A DNA stretch of 64,000 nt from JBOGCH01 sp051656645. Lineage in GTDB: Bacteria; Bacteroidota; Bacteroidia; Bacteroidales; Marinifilaceae. The stretch is taken from contig JBOGCH010000039.1 of the NCBI GenBank assembly GCA_051656645.1, positions 1 through 64,000 of the forward strand, read 5' to 3'. The notes under the pieces were generated by a model. That model searched no databases, had not been told where the DNA came from, and worked only from the letters and a program-made list of their open reading frames with translations. Below, piece by piece: positions 17,826-26,002 of this stretch; position 1 is the stretch's first letter; each line of letters begins with the position of its first letter. The position numbers and the translations under genes were made by a program.

Positions 17826-19822
17826 AAAATTTCTATTAAATCAACAACATCTCCATCCACCTCAGCAATTCCACGCAAAGAGGCATCTTGTGAAAGTGCA
17901 ACACGCATATAATTCAACGCCTCCGGTATCATATCCAATCTATTTGCGGCTACTGCGCGGACATAATTATGTACTGCAACATCATTTGATAGCAATTTTG
18001 CTTTCTGCAACGCCTTTTCGTTCTCTTTTTTAACCAAAAGTAAAAGAACCTCATTTAGTCCTCCCTTACTAACAATGTAATCAAAATAGGTTGTGTAATC
18101 TCCATTGAGTGTAGCAACAACAGCACGCACTTCCTCAGTCTCCTTCATCTCCGGTAAATAGGCCGATATCTCATCTGCTTTTACAAATTGCTTGCACATT
18201 AAGTGAGTATATACCTGGTTGGTTAAAATTTCAGTCGGTGCCTTCTCGTTAATGAAAGGAGCAAGTACTGTGGTATCTGGATTGTTATTCTTTATGTTGA
18301 GCACTGCTAAACGGTTAGCCGCTAAGGCAAACTTTGGATAAAGTTCTAAACTCTTTTTATAGATACTTCGAAGATTGGCAGTATCATTCGTACATTGAAA
18401 TAAACGATAGTACTCATATCTGCTCAAATCACTAGGCGTTTTGACATATAATTCGGTAATTTCTTTATCCGTTAACACTCTGAATAACGAATAATCGAAT
18501 TCATAATTAACAAAACGTAGTTCGTCCAAATATTTCGCTACTATTAATTTACGGTAAAAAGGTAACTTAGCAATAAGCAGGGACTGGCGATCCACATTCT
18601 TCTCATTTTGCGAAATAATCTTCATTAATTGGTCAGCCTCTGTAGCACCGTCTGCCCTCATCTTTTTAACTACAGTGTTCCAACTCTCTACATCGGCATC
18701 TGTTTTCACTTGCATATTTTTTCTCGTTGAGCCACTTACCGATGATAGGATTATGTCAATTGCATTGTTTAGTCGTTTACCCGCCAATATCTTATTTTGT
18801 TCATATCGTCCCTCAGGAGATGCGGTACCCTTAATCACAAAGCTTTTTAATTGGGCATCAGGATTTGATTCTATATGTTTTAAACGAGATAGAAGCTTAT
18901 CTAATTCCGCTACAGTCTGCTGATTAGACATATCTAAAGCAACTTTATTGGGCAAAAAAGTTAGTTTTAACTGTCCCTTGTCATTGCGCAACTGCGGAGT
19001 GGGCTTTGGTACATATTGCTCTCCTGTTAAATCGGTTGAAGCTATGTTATATTGAAAAAAGCGAAGTGGATTTACTAGTCCGCGGGCAATGGCAAAACTG
19101 TCTCGATACATTATTTTATTATAACCCTCCAGAGTTAAAATCACATCTGCTCTAAAATCCCCTTTGGGATCATCAATATACAACGAGTCATGAAATGGAA
19201 TCACTTCGTCTGCGTTCTTTGATGTCGATTTATAGATATAAGGAGAAAGTGGATCCCTATCTCTATTAAAACTGTACATGCGTTTTTGCGCAATAGTATA
19301 TTCCTCGCCATCCAAAACAAGCGGCATCATATAATCGCGTTTCTGATCAGCTATACTTACAAGAGATGTTTGAATTACCAGGCGTGTATCGGCTCTGAAC
19401 AACTCTTGAGGCACACGTACACGAGTGCGCACATGAAAATAGTTACCTTTAACCTCTATCTCCGTTGGTTCGGGGATTACTTTTTTCACCTTCGCAACAA
19501 TTGTAACCTCATCTAGTTTCAAAGCATCTGTCTTCATGGTAATTTGCAACGTCTCCATGTGCTTTAATACTCTTTCTTGAGGTTCGCTACCCATACTCTC
19601 AAAACGTACTTTGGTATTTATATCAACGTAGAAAGAAAATGCGCCATCATCATCAGTACTTGCTATAGCTTCGTTGGTTGCCACGTTATAAATAATTACA
19701 CCGGCTAGTGGTTGTTTACGTTGATCACGAACTGATCCTTGTACTCTAATACGTTCCGCTTGTGCATACACCAACTGCGAAATCAGTACTATTATTAGTG
19801 AAAGAAAAAATCTGATTCTCAT
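17822..19822 (-). CDS. CarboxypepD_reg-like/OmpA-like/TPR envelope protein
   Basis: A 21-residue signal peptide is followed by a carboxypeptidase-regulatory-like beta-sandwich (about 26-98: VQGSVRDQRKQPLAGVIIYN). A middle region (~120-275) resembles the N-terminal part of Bacteroidales OmpA-family proteins that accompany DUF3575 genes (DUF3868-like; inference). Around 330-370 lies an OmpA-C-like segment, FVIKGTASPEGRYEQNKILAGKRL, which suggests peptidoglycan contact. The C-terminal ~180 residues are helical and TPR-like (ELYPKFALAANRLAVLNIK and following). It starts 3 bp after the DUF3575 stop codon and overlaps the barrel gene by 4 bp, so the three proteins are probably made together. Confidence 0.75.
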   Translation of the reverse strand: MRIRFFLSLIIVLISQLVYAQAERIRVQGSVRDQRKQPLAGVIIYNVATNEAIASTDDDGAFSFYVDINTKVRFESMGSEPQERVLKHMETLQITMKTDALKLDEVTIVAKVKKVIPEPTEIEVKGNYFHVRTRVRVPQELFRADTRLVIQTSLVSIADQKRDYMMPLVLDGEEYTIAQKRMYSFNRDRDPLSPYIYKSTSKNADEVIPFHDSLYIDDPKGDFRADVILTLEGYNKIMYRDSFAIARGLVNPLRFFQYNIASTDLTGEQYVPKPTPQLRNDKGQLKLTFLPNKVALDMSNQQTVAELDKLLSRLKHIESNPDAQLKSFVIKGTASPEGRYEQNKILAGKRLNNAIDIILSSVSGSTRKNMQVKTDADVESWNTVVKKMRADGATEADQLMKIISQNEKNVDRQSLLIAKLPFYRKLIVAKYLDELRFVNYEFDYSLFRVLTDKEITELYVKTPSDLSRYEYYRLFQCTNDTANLRSIYKKSLELYPKFALAANRLAVLNIKNNNPDTTVLAPFINEKAPTEILTNQVYTHLMCKQFVKADEISAYLPEMKETEEVRAVVATLNGDYTTYFDYIVSKGGLNEVLLLLVKKENEKALQKAKLLSNDVAVHNYVRAVAANRLDMIPEALNYMRVALSQDASLRGIAEVDGDVVDLIEIL

Positions 19823-19825
19823 AAG

Positions 19826-20386
19826 TTATCTGATTATATATACAAACGATACGCCACATTTTATTGGTGCAAATGTCCATTTATCCACGTTTGGCTCTTC
19901 GGGTTTGGACTCATTCTTCTCCCATTTAAATTGTTTACAACGTACCATACCTGCACCAACGCCAACTTCCAGATTCCATCTTTCACCTAGTACACAACTG
20001 TACCCATATGTTAAACCACCACCAACAATATCTCCATCAAAGCGAGTTCCATCAGCTTTTATATTGTTATTTAAATACAGAAGAGAAACACCAAGCGCAT
20101 GTTGAATTAAGGGCCGTTGAAACCAATACCTTAATTCAGGCTGCAAACGGAAATAGTTTATCCTGTCCTTAAATCCCCAATTGTTATAACCGGAACTTAA
20201 CTCTAAGGACAATTTTCGACTTAGTACAAACTCAAATCCTAAATTCGGAGACGATAATCCCAACTCTAACACATTACTCTTTATTGCAATGTGTTGAGCA
20301 TTACAGAAAAAAGAAATAAATACGAAACATCCCAAAAGGATATACTTTTTCACACAACTTTGTTTTAATAACACCACGAACCCCAC
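19826..20386 (-). CDS. DUF3575 outer-membrane protein
   Basis: A 186-residue protein with an N-terminal signal peptide ending near FFCNAQ and a DUF3575-like small barrel: HIAIKSNVLELGLSSPNLGFEFVL, LSLELSSGYNNWGF, RLQPELRYWF. In Bacteroidales, DUF3575 genes usually head operons with an OmpA-family gene and often fimbrial genes, as here apart from the fimbrial part. First gene of the three-gene envelope operon; the start could also be the GTG 33 bp downstream. A -7 box at 20421-20428 suits the start at 20386. Confidence 0.82.
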   Translation of the reverse strand: MGFVVLLKQSCVKKYILLGCFVFISFFCNAQHIAIKSNVLELGLSSPNLGFEFVLSRKLSLELSSGYNNWGFKDRINYFRLQPELRYWFQRPLIQHALGVSLLYLNNNIKADGTRFDGDIVGGGLTYGYSCVLGERWNLEVGVGAGMVRCKQFKWEKNESKPEEPNVDKWTFAPIKCGVSFVYIIR

Positions 20387-20420
20387 ACTTGTTTAATTAC
20401 GTTTATTATCATTTTCACAA

Positions 20421-20428
20421 CAAAGTTA
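20421..20428 (-). promoter_or_regulatory. Candidate -7 promoter box of the DUF3575 operon
   Basis: The minus strand reads TAACTTTG, a full TAnnTTTG match, 34 bp before the DUF3575 ATG. The -33 box is not recognisable. Confidence 0.4.
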
Positions 20429-20610
20429 TAAATTACAGTCATATAATTATATATTTTAGTCGCATTAGTTACATATATTAGTATTCACTTGCCGATTTTT
20501 GCCAATAAATACAGGTTTTTTTATTAATAAACCCGGAATTCAACCCACTTCATAATATATGCTATGCATACAATAAGTAACACATAACATAGAGCGCAGC
20601 ATTCCTCCCG

Positions 20611-20755
20611 GCTTGTACCATGTCTACACCCGGCCTATATCATCTCCGTGTTTTGTCCGTCTTTTCTCCGTATTTTGTCCGATTTTATAAGAGACGGAGG
20701 GAATACGGACAAAACACGGAGAGAACACGACGAGAACATAGAGAGGAGTACAAGC
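20611..20755. repeat. 11-bp-period inverted repeat array, locus A (long hairpin)
   Basis: The left arm reads as consecutive 11-mers: GCTTGTACCAT, GTCTACACCCG, GCCTATATCAT, CTCCGTGTTTT, GTCCGTCTTTT, CTCCGTATTTT, GTCCGATTTTA. The right arm continues as ACGGAGGGAAT, ACGGACAAAAC, ACGGAGAGAAC, ACGACGAGAAC, ATAGAGAGGAG. CTCCGTGTTTTGTCCGT (20644-20660) is a perfect 17-bp inverted repeat of 20705-20721; the stem continues inward with one mismatch and two G-T pairs to 20671/20694, leaving a 22-nt loop. An outer 8-bp pair GCTTGTAC/GTACAAGC frames the element at 20611-20618 and 20748-20755. It sits between divergent genes, so a terminator role for either is unlikely. Confidence 0.8.
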
Positions 20756-21016
20756 AGAACTTATTTACCTATAAGTTTTTTATATTGAAACACATTCCCT
20801 TTACTATCAAAACTTGGAATTATGAGTGTGAATTGATATTCTACTCTATTCCTAATTGGATTGAGAATTTAAGTTATACCACAATCTATTCATATTCAAG
20901 AATATTGACACAGACTAACAATACAATCTTTTTCCTTTCTCTAAAGAGCCATTATTCAAGATAAATTCCTCATTTTTGTATATAGATATCCACTCTTTTA
21001 TTTGTTATTTATCACA

Positions 21017-22240
21017 ATGAGAATATTACATACAGCCGATTGGCATATAGGTCAAAACTTTCATGATTACGACAGAAAGGAAGAGCATTTATTGTTCTTT
21101 GATTGGTTAATTGAAACAATTAAAGAGCAACACATTGATGTGATGCTTGTAGCCGGAGATATTTTTGACACTCCCAATCCGAGCGCTGAATCACAACACA
21201 TATTTTATCGTTTTCTGACACGAGTATCTCACTCTTTCCCTAAATTGCACGTCATTATTGTTGCCGGTAATCATGATTCGGCAGCAAGGTTGGAGGCTCC
21301 TAATCCGCTATTGGAGAATATGAACATTATTATTCGAGGTGTTGTAAAACGTATTGACAAGGATATTGATTGGGACAGACATGTTGTTAATATCGATAAT
21401 AAGTTGATAGTATTAGCTGTACCGTATCTCAGACAAGGGGATTATCCTAACCAACCCAGCTTAAGTGCAATAAGTCACCATGATGGAGTAGAAAATTTTT
21501 ACAAACAACTCATTGCTTATGTTAGAGCTAAGTATGGCGAAGCAATTCCCATTGTGGCCATGGGACATTTACAAGCCATAGGCGCGCATCTATCTGAACA
21601 AGACAAATCGGAGCGTATAATAATTGGCGGTCTTGAAGCAGTATCGTCCGGTATTTTTAAGGAACAAACTGTTTATACCGCATTAGGACACTTACACAAG
21701 GCCCAACAGATTGGAGGGAACTACAACATCCAATATTGTGGAACTCCACTCCCAATGTCTTTTGCTGAGATAAACTACAAACATGGTGTAAATATTATTG
21801 ATATTAATAAAGACTCCGTAGTTACACGATGCGAATACATAAACCCGGTACCCTTGCTTTCCATACCTGCAAAAGGTGCTGAACCTATTGACAAGATTAT
21901 AGAATTGATTGGCGAACTTCCAGAGGGACAACCCAATGGATTATCGCCATTCCTTGAGATTAATGTTCTTAACGACGGCCCCGACCCCACACGTAGGCAA
22001 CGTATTAACGAAGCTTTACTCAACAAAGCGGTAAGGTTAACTGCTACGCATGCAATAAATATAAAAAAGGATACATCGTCAACAAAAGCAACTGAAACCG
22101 AGAGCTTAGACGATATGACTCCTCAACAACTTGCCCTACGTGTTTATAAGGACAAATACCAAACAGATATGCCAACAGAATTGCAAGTATTACTAAATGA
22201 AGCAATATATGAGGCTGAGCATACCAACACTAACAGATAA
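21017..22240 (+). CDS. sbcD: Exonuclease subunit SbcD
   Basis: The nuclease subunit of the SbcCD (Mre11-Rad50 type) complex, which cuts DNA hairpins and blocked ends. Calcineurin-like phosphoesterase motifs are present in order: MRILHTADWHIG at the N-terminus, LVAGDIFDTPNP, VIIVAGNHDSAARLEAP, VAMGHLQAIGAH and TALGHLHKAQQ. I start at the ATG of MRILHTADWHIG, since homologs begin exactly there; a TTG 15 bp upstream is in frame. The length of 407 is typical. It is followed 7 bp later by sbcC. Confidence 0.95.
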   Translation: MRILHTADWHIGQNFHDYDRKEEHLLFFDWLIETIKEQHIDVMLVAGDIFDTPNPSAESQHIFYRFLTRVSHSFPKLHVIIVAGNHDSAARLEAPNPLLENMNIIIRGVVKRIDKDIDWDRHVVNIDNKLIVLAVPYLRQGDYPNQPSLSAISHHDGVENFYKQLIAYVRAKYGEAIPIVAMGHLQAIGAHLSEQDKSERIIIGGLEAVSSGIFKEQTVYTALGHLHKAQQIGGNYNIQYCGTPLPMSFAEINYKHGVNIIDINKDSVVTRCEYINPVPLLSIPAKGAEPIDKIIELIGELPEGQPNGLSPFLEINVLNDGPDPTRRQRINEALLNKAVRLTATHAINIKKDTSSTKATETESLDDMTPQQLALRVYKDKYQTDMPTELQVLLNEAIYEAEHTNTNR

Positions 22241-22247
22241 TTAAACT

Positions 22248-25200
22248 ATGAAGATATTAGCAATTCGTGGCCGAAATTTAGCCTCACTGGAAGGCGATTT
22301 TGATATCGATTTCAATAAGGAACCACTAAAAAGTGCCGGCATCTTTGCAATTACTGGAGCAACCGGAGCCGGAAAATCAACACTACTAGATGCACTCTGT
22401 TTGGCACTATACAATAAAACACCACGCATGAAACAGGATGCGGAAAAGGTTGAGATGACGGATGTTGGAAAACATACGCTGTCCAGTACGCACCCGGGCT
22501 CTATACTACGCAAAGGAACAGCAGAGGGAATGGCCGAGGTTGAATTCATTGCACTCAATCATAAAACCTACCGTGCCAGGTGGAGCGTTGCTCGTGCTCA
22601 TAGAAAAGAAACTGGGAAGTTGCAGATTGAAGAGATTTCCTTGTACAACATAACGGACGATATAGCCGAAAGTGGAAAAAAAGTTGAACTTTTAAAACGT
22701 ATTGTAGAGTTAATAGGGCTAACGTTTGAGCAGTTTACGCGAACAGTACTTCTTGCTCAAGGAGATTTTGCAACTTTTTTAAAAGCCAATAGTGCCGAAA
22801 AAGCAGAATTACTGGAAAAACTTACGGGCACAGAGATATATGCGGAATTATCTGCTACAATATTTCGGAAATTTAAAGATGCCAAGGAAGCACTTGACTC
22901 CTTGGAAAATCAGGTTAATGCCGTTGCGCTGCTGTCTGACGATGAAATAAATACATTAAAAGAACAGATTGAACAGTTGATTCGCTTAGAAACTAAATCC
23001 AGGCAAAATCATGATGCAATAACCAAACAACTTGAACAACAAGTTATAACCAACAAATTAAAAAATGAGATAGACGTATTACAAAAACGCCTTGCCGTTA
23101 CATTACAACAACAGGAATCCTATACGCAACGTACTGAAATGCTTGGTTATATTGTTCTCGTTGAACAAATAAAAACGGTAGTTTCAGAATTGGAAACAGC
23201 CAAGAAGCAATCTGATTTGCTGAATAATGAGGTTACGCAGGCTCAAAACAAGTATAAAACAATTGCGAACAACTTAAATGAGGCAACACAACAAAACAAC
23301 AAGGCCCTTATTGAGCTTGAAAAGGTAAATAAACGTTATGCGGAAATACAACCGGAGCTCATTAAATCGCGAGAGTTGGCAACCCGTTACAAAGAGCAGG
23401 AGCAACAACTACAAGCTCTTACTAAGTTATATAATGAAAATACAAGGAAGTATAATTCCATTAGTGTTAACTGTGACAAACTTAACAAGCAAATCTCGGA
23501 CAATACAAAAAATGGTGCTCTACACGAAACATGGTTGGCAGAGCATGCTCACTATGGCGCTATTTTACTTCAATTAGATCAGATACGTGAGTTGGTAGCA
23601 AACCAAACTACGTATTCCAAACAAATTAAACAACTGAGCGAAGAGAAAAACACGTTACAACAAATAATTAGCAGTACACGCACCAAAATTGAAAGTGCCA
23701 ATAAAATCATTCAACAATTAAAAGAAACTTCACCTACAGAGGCGTTAATACTTCGTGCACAATTGCAAGATGGTAAACCATGTCCTGTTTGTGGCAGTAC
23801 GCATCATCCACTTACACACACTGAAGCCAATACTTCACAAACTATGGAAGTGGAAAAACTTGAGGAGAAACTAAAAGCGGCTAACAACATTGTAGAAACT
23901 AATAATAGTTTAATTGCACAAAACGAGAAAATCATAATTGCAACGGATACTAACATTACAAACTTAAATAGCCTGCTAGCTGCCAATCAAGCAAAGTTAG
24001 CTCAATATATACAACTAATTCCCGAAGGACCAGCTCTACTTGAAAACGGTACTTTAATCACAACGCTAGAAAGCATTCACAATCAGCAAACCAAAACTAA
24101 AGATGCTAAGACTGTGCTTGAGAAGAAGTTCTTAGAACTTAATGGTGCGCTCGTTGCTGAGAAGCGCGTAATGGAAGAGCTAAAACCCATTATTACGGAA
24201 CAATCACTACAAATTAAAGCTATTACGAGTGCTATTCAAGAGCTAAAACAACAACGTTCTGTATTGTTCGATGGACAGGAACCAGAACAAATTGAGAATA
24301 AGTTTACAACTTATGTAAGTGAACGCACTCTTATTGTGAACCGAACTTTAACTGAGAAAAATACATTACTCACAAAACTTGAAGTTGAAACGGCTAGGAT
24401 TGAACGCCTCAATAAAGAAATAACGCAGAACAATGAGAACAAAAAAAATGCTACTCAAGCTATAAACACATGGCTACAAGAGCAAAATAACGCATACATT
24501 AATGAGCACTTTGACACGCTCCTTACCTATTCAACACAATGGCTAATTGATGAGCAAAAAGCTATTAATACATACAAGGAAGAACTCGTAAAAATAAACA
24601 CTATACTAAACGATCAACAAAAAAGACTGACCGAGCAACTTAAAAACTATCCGGATATCACATCTGAGCAACAAAAAGAATTGGCAGCACAATTAGAGCT
24701 GCTTGATAAACAAATAGCCGAGGATCATACCGAAAGAGCTAAAGCCGAAGGACGCGTTACAATTAATGAAGAAAATAAGAAGATTGTAGCTCGATTTGAT
24801 AAAGAGCTAAAAGCAAAGCAACTACAAAAAGAAAATTGGGGCAAGCTAAATGAGCTATTGGGGCAAAGTGATGGTAGTAAATTCAAGAAAATTGCACAAC
24901 AGTATACCTTGGATACGCTGTTGCTCTATGCCAACAGACAATTGGAGATGTTAACTAATCGGTACCGACTGGAACGTAATCCGGATCCGGACTTATTGGT
25001 GCTTCAGGTTGTTGATAGTGAAATGATGGATGAAATTCGCCCAGTCAAGACGCTATCAGGTGGTGAAACATTCCTTATTTCGTTAGCGCTAGCACTTGGA
25101 TTATCGTCCCTGTCTTCACGACGAATGACTGTTGAATCGTTATTTATTGACGAGGGATTTGGATCGCTGGATCCGCAAACACTAACCATTGCTATCGAGG

Positions 25201-25337
25201 CACTAGAACGCTTACATATGCAGGGTAGAAAAATTGGTGTAATCTCCCACGTAGCCGAAATGAACGAACGTATTTCAACACGTATTGAAATTATCAAATC
25301 ATCCGGCGGACGAAGTCATATTCACATTGTGGGATAA
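22248..25337 (+). CDS. sbcC: Exonuclease subunit SbcC (SMC/Rad50-type ATPase)
   Basis: The ATPase partner of SbcD. Residues 36-44 form the Walker A motif (GATGAGKST), followed by a Q-loop region (LLAQGDFATFLKA). Long coiled coils flank a zinc hook, CPVCG, near residue 511. The ABC signature LSGGETFLISLALALGLS is near 935 and Walker B SLFIDEGFGSLDPQTL near 965. The length of 1029 is normal for the family. It ends 5 bp before the convergent potassium-channel stop codon. A 64-bp perfect palindrome, the type of structure SbcCD attacks, lies 4.6 kb downstream. Confidence 0.95.
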   Translation: MKILAIRGRNLASLEGDFDIDFNKEPLKSAGIFAITGATGAGKSTLLDALCLALYNKTPRMKQDAEKVEMTDVGKHTLSSTHPGSILRKGTAEGMAEVEFIALNHKTYRARWSVARAHRKETGKLQIEEISLYNITDDIAESGKKVELLKRIVELIGLTFEQFTRTVLLAQGDFATFLKANSAEKAELLEKLTGTEIYAELSATIFRKFKDAKEALDSLENQVNAVALLSDDEINTLKEQIEQLIRLETKSRQNHDAITKQLEQQVITNKLKNEIDVLQKRLAVTLQQQESYTQRTEMLGYIVLVEQIKTVVSELETAKKQSDLLNNEVTQAQNKYKTIANNLNEATQQNNKALIELEKVNKRYAEIQPELIKSRELATRYKEQEQQLQALTKLYNENTRKYNSISVNCDKLNKQISDNTKNGALHETWLAEHAHYGAILLQLDQIRELVANQTTYSKQIKQLSEEKNTLQQIISSTRTKIESANKIIQQLKETSPTEALILRAQLQDGKPCPVCGSTHHPLTHTEANTSQTMEVEKLEEKLKAANNIVETNNSLIAQNEKIIIATDTNITNLNSLLAANQAKLAQYIQLIPEGPALLENGTLITTLESIHNQQTKTKDAKTVLEKKFLELNGALVAEKRVMEELKPIITEQSLQIKAITSAIQELKQQRSVLFDGQEPEQIENKFTTYVSERTLIVNRTLTEKNTLLTKLEVETARIERLNKEITQNNENKKNATQAINTWLQEQNNAYINEHFDTLLTYSTQWLIDEQKAINTYKEELVKINTILNDQQKRLTEQLKNYPDITSEQQKELAAQLELLDKQIAEDHTERAKAEGRVTINEENKKIVARFDKELKAKQLQKENWGKLNELLGQSDGSKFKKIAQQYTLDTLLLYANRQLEMLTNRYRLERNPDPDLLVLQVVDSEMMDEIRPVKTLSGGETFLISLALALGLSSLSSRRMTVESLFIDEGFGSLDPQTLTIAIEALERLHMQGRKIGVISHVAEMNERISTRIEIIKSSGGRSHIHIVG

Positions 25338-25342
25338 TAATA

Positions 25343-26002
25343 TTACTTTTTAATGGTTGCGGAAAAACGTCCCACAATAATGGCAATAACAACAAGAGAG
25401 TATATATAACCTGTCAACGCACACATTAGGGTGGCATTCTTTGCCACCCAAGTGACAGGGGATATATCGCCATAACCTATAGTCATCAACGTAACGTAAC
25501 TGTAGTAAAACAAGTCCTTGAACTTTCCGGGTCCTTCACTTAAACCGGAGAAAGAACCGGGTTGAAAGAACTCTACCGCAGTAAAAACAAAATAACTAGT
25601 ATAGCCAATTAAAAGTAAACCACAAATTGCAGCTATTACAATCTCTCTATTGACAATTTCAGCATGAAACAACTGACGAAATAACTCAATAATTATGGCT
25701 CCAAAAAACAATATATAAAATACTGAGATAAACCTATTTATATCGAGCACATTGATAACGCCTAATATGCGTCCTAGTAATGTTACCGCACCAACAATGA
25801 TAAACAGCTTAAATAGGCTTTTACGTTTATTTCTAAACAAATTAACTCCGGCAATAAATTGTAAAAGCACATAAATGGCTTGACCATCGCCGCCATAAAT
25901 ATCCTCTGGGAAAATAATATTAATAACAAATATTATTGCAAATGAGATAAACAATAATTCAAAACGATAGTTGTATAAACACACAGATAACTTATTTCCC
26001 AT
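25343..26002 (-). CDS. Potassium channel-like ion channel
   Basis: A 219-residue membrane protein with about six hydrophobic segments and a pore loop near residue 178 carrying the selectivity filter TIGYGD, as in potassium channels. The segment at the S4 position is not rich in regularly spaced Arg/Lys, so voltage gating is not indicated. There is no C-terminal RCK domain. The start overlaps the end of the LysM gene by 11 bp, so the two are probably translated from one transcript. Confidence 0.85.
   Translation of the reverse strand: MGNKLSVCLYNYRFELLFISFAIIFVINIIFPEDIYGGDGQAIYVLLQFIAGVNLFRNKRKSLFKLFIIVGAVTLLGRILGVINVLDINRFISVFYILFFGAIIIELFRQLFHAEIVNREIVIAAICGLLLIGYTSYFVFTAVEFFQPGSFSGLSEGPGKFKDLFYYSYVTLMTIGYGDISPVTWVAKNATLMCALTGYIYSLVVIAIIVGRFSATIKK

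Larger units (their letters stand above)
20387..21016. other. Long divergent spacer between the envelope operon and sbcD, holding an 11-bp repeat hairpin
   Basis: This 630-bp spacer carries the promoter of the DUF3575 operon at its left end, the repeat element at about 20611-20755 (listed separately) and an AT-rich stretch leading to sbcD. A 114-codon plus frame at 20620-20964 runs through the repeat element and has no protein-like features, so it is not called. Confidence 0.55.

Noticed and set aside
20620..20964. 114-codon plus-strand frame through the locus A repeat
   Set aside because: It owes its openness to the 11-bp array (period 33 nt in codon register) and the AT-rich DNA after it; composition is basic and repetitive with no family resemblance.
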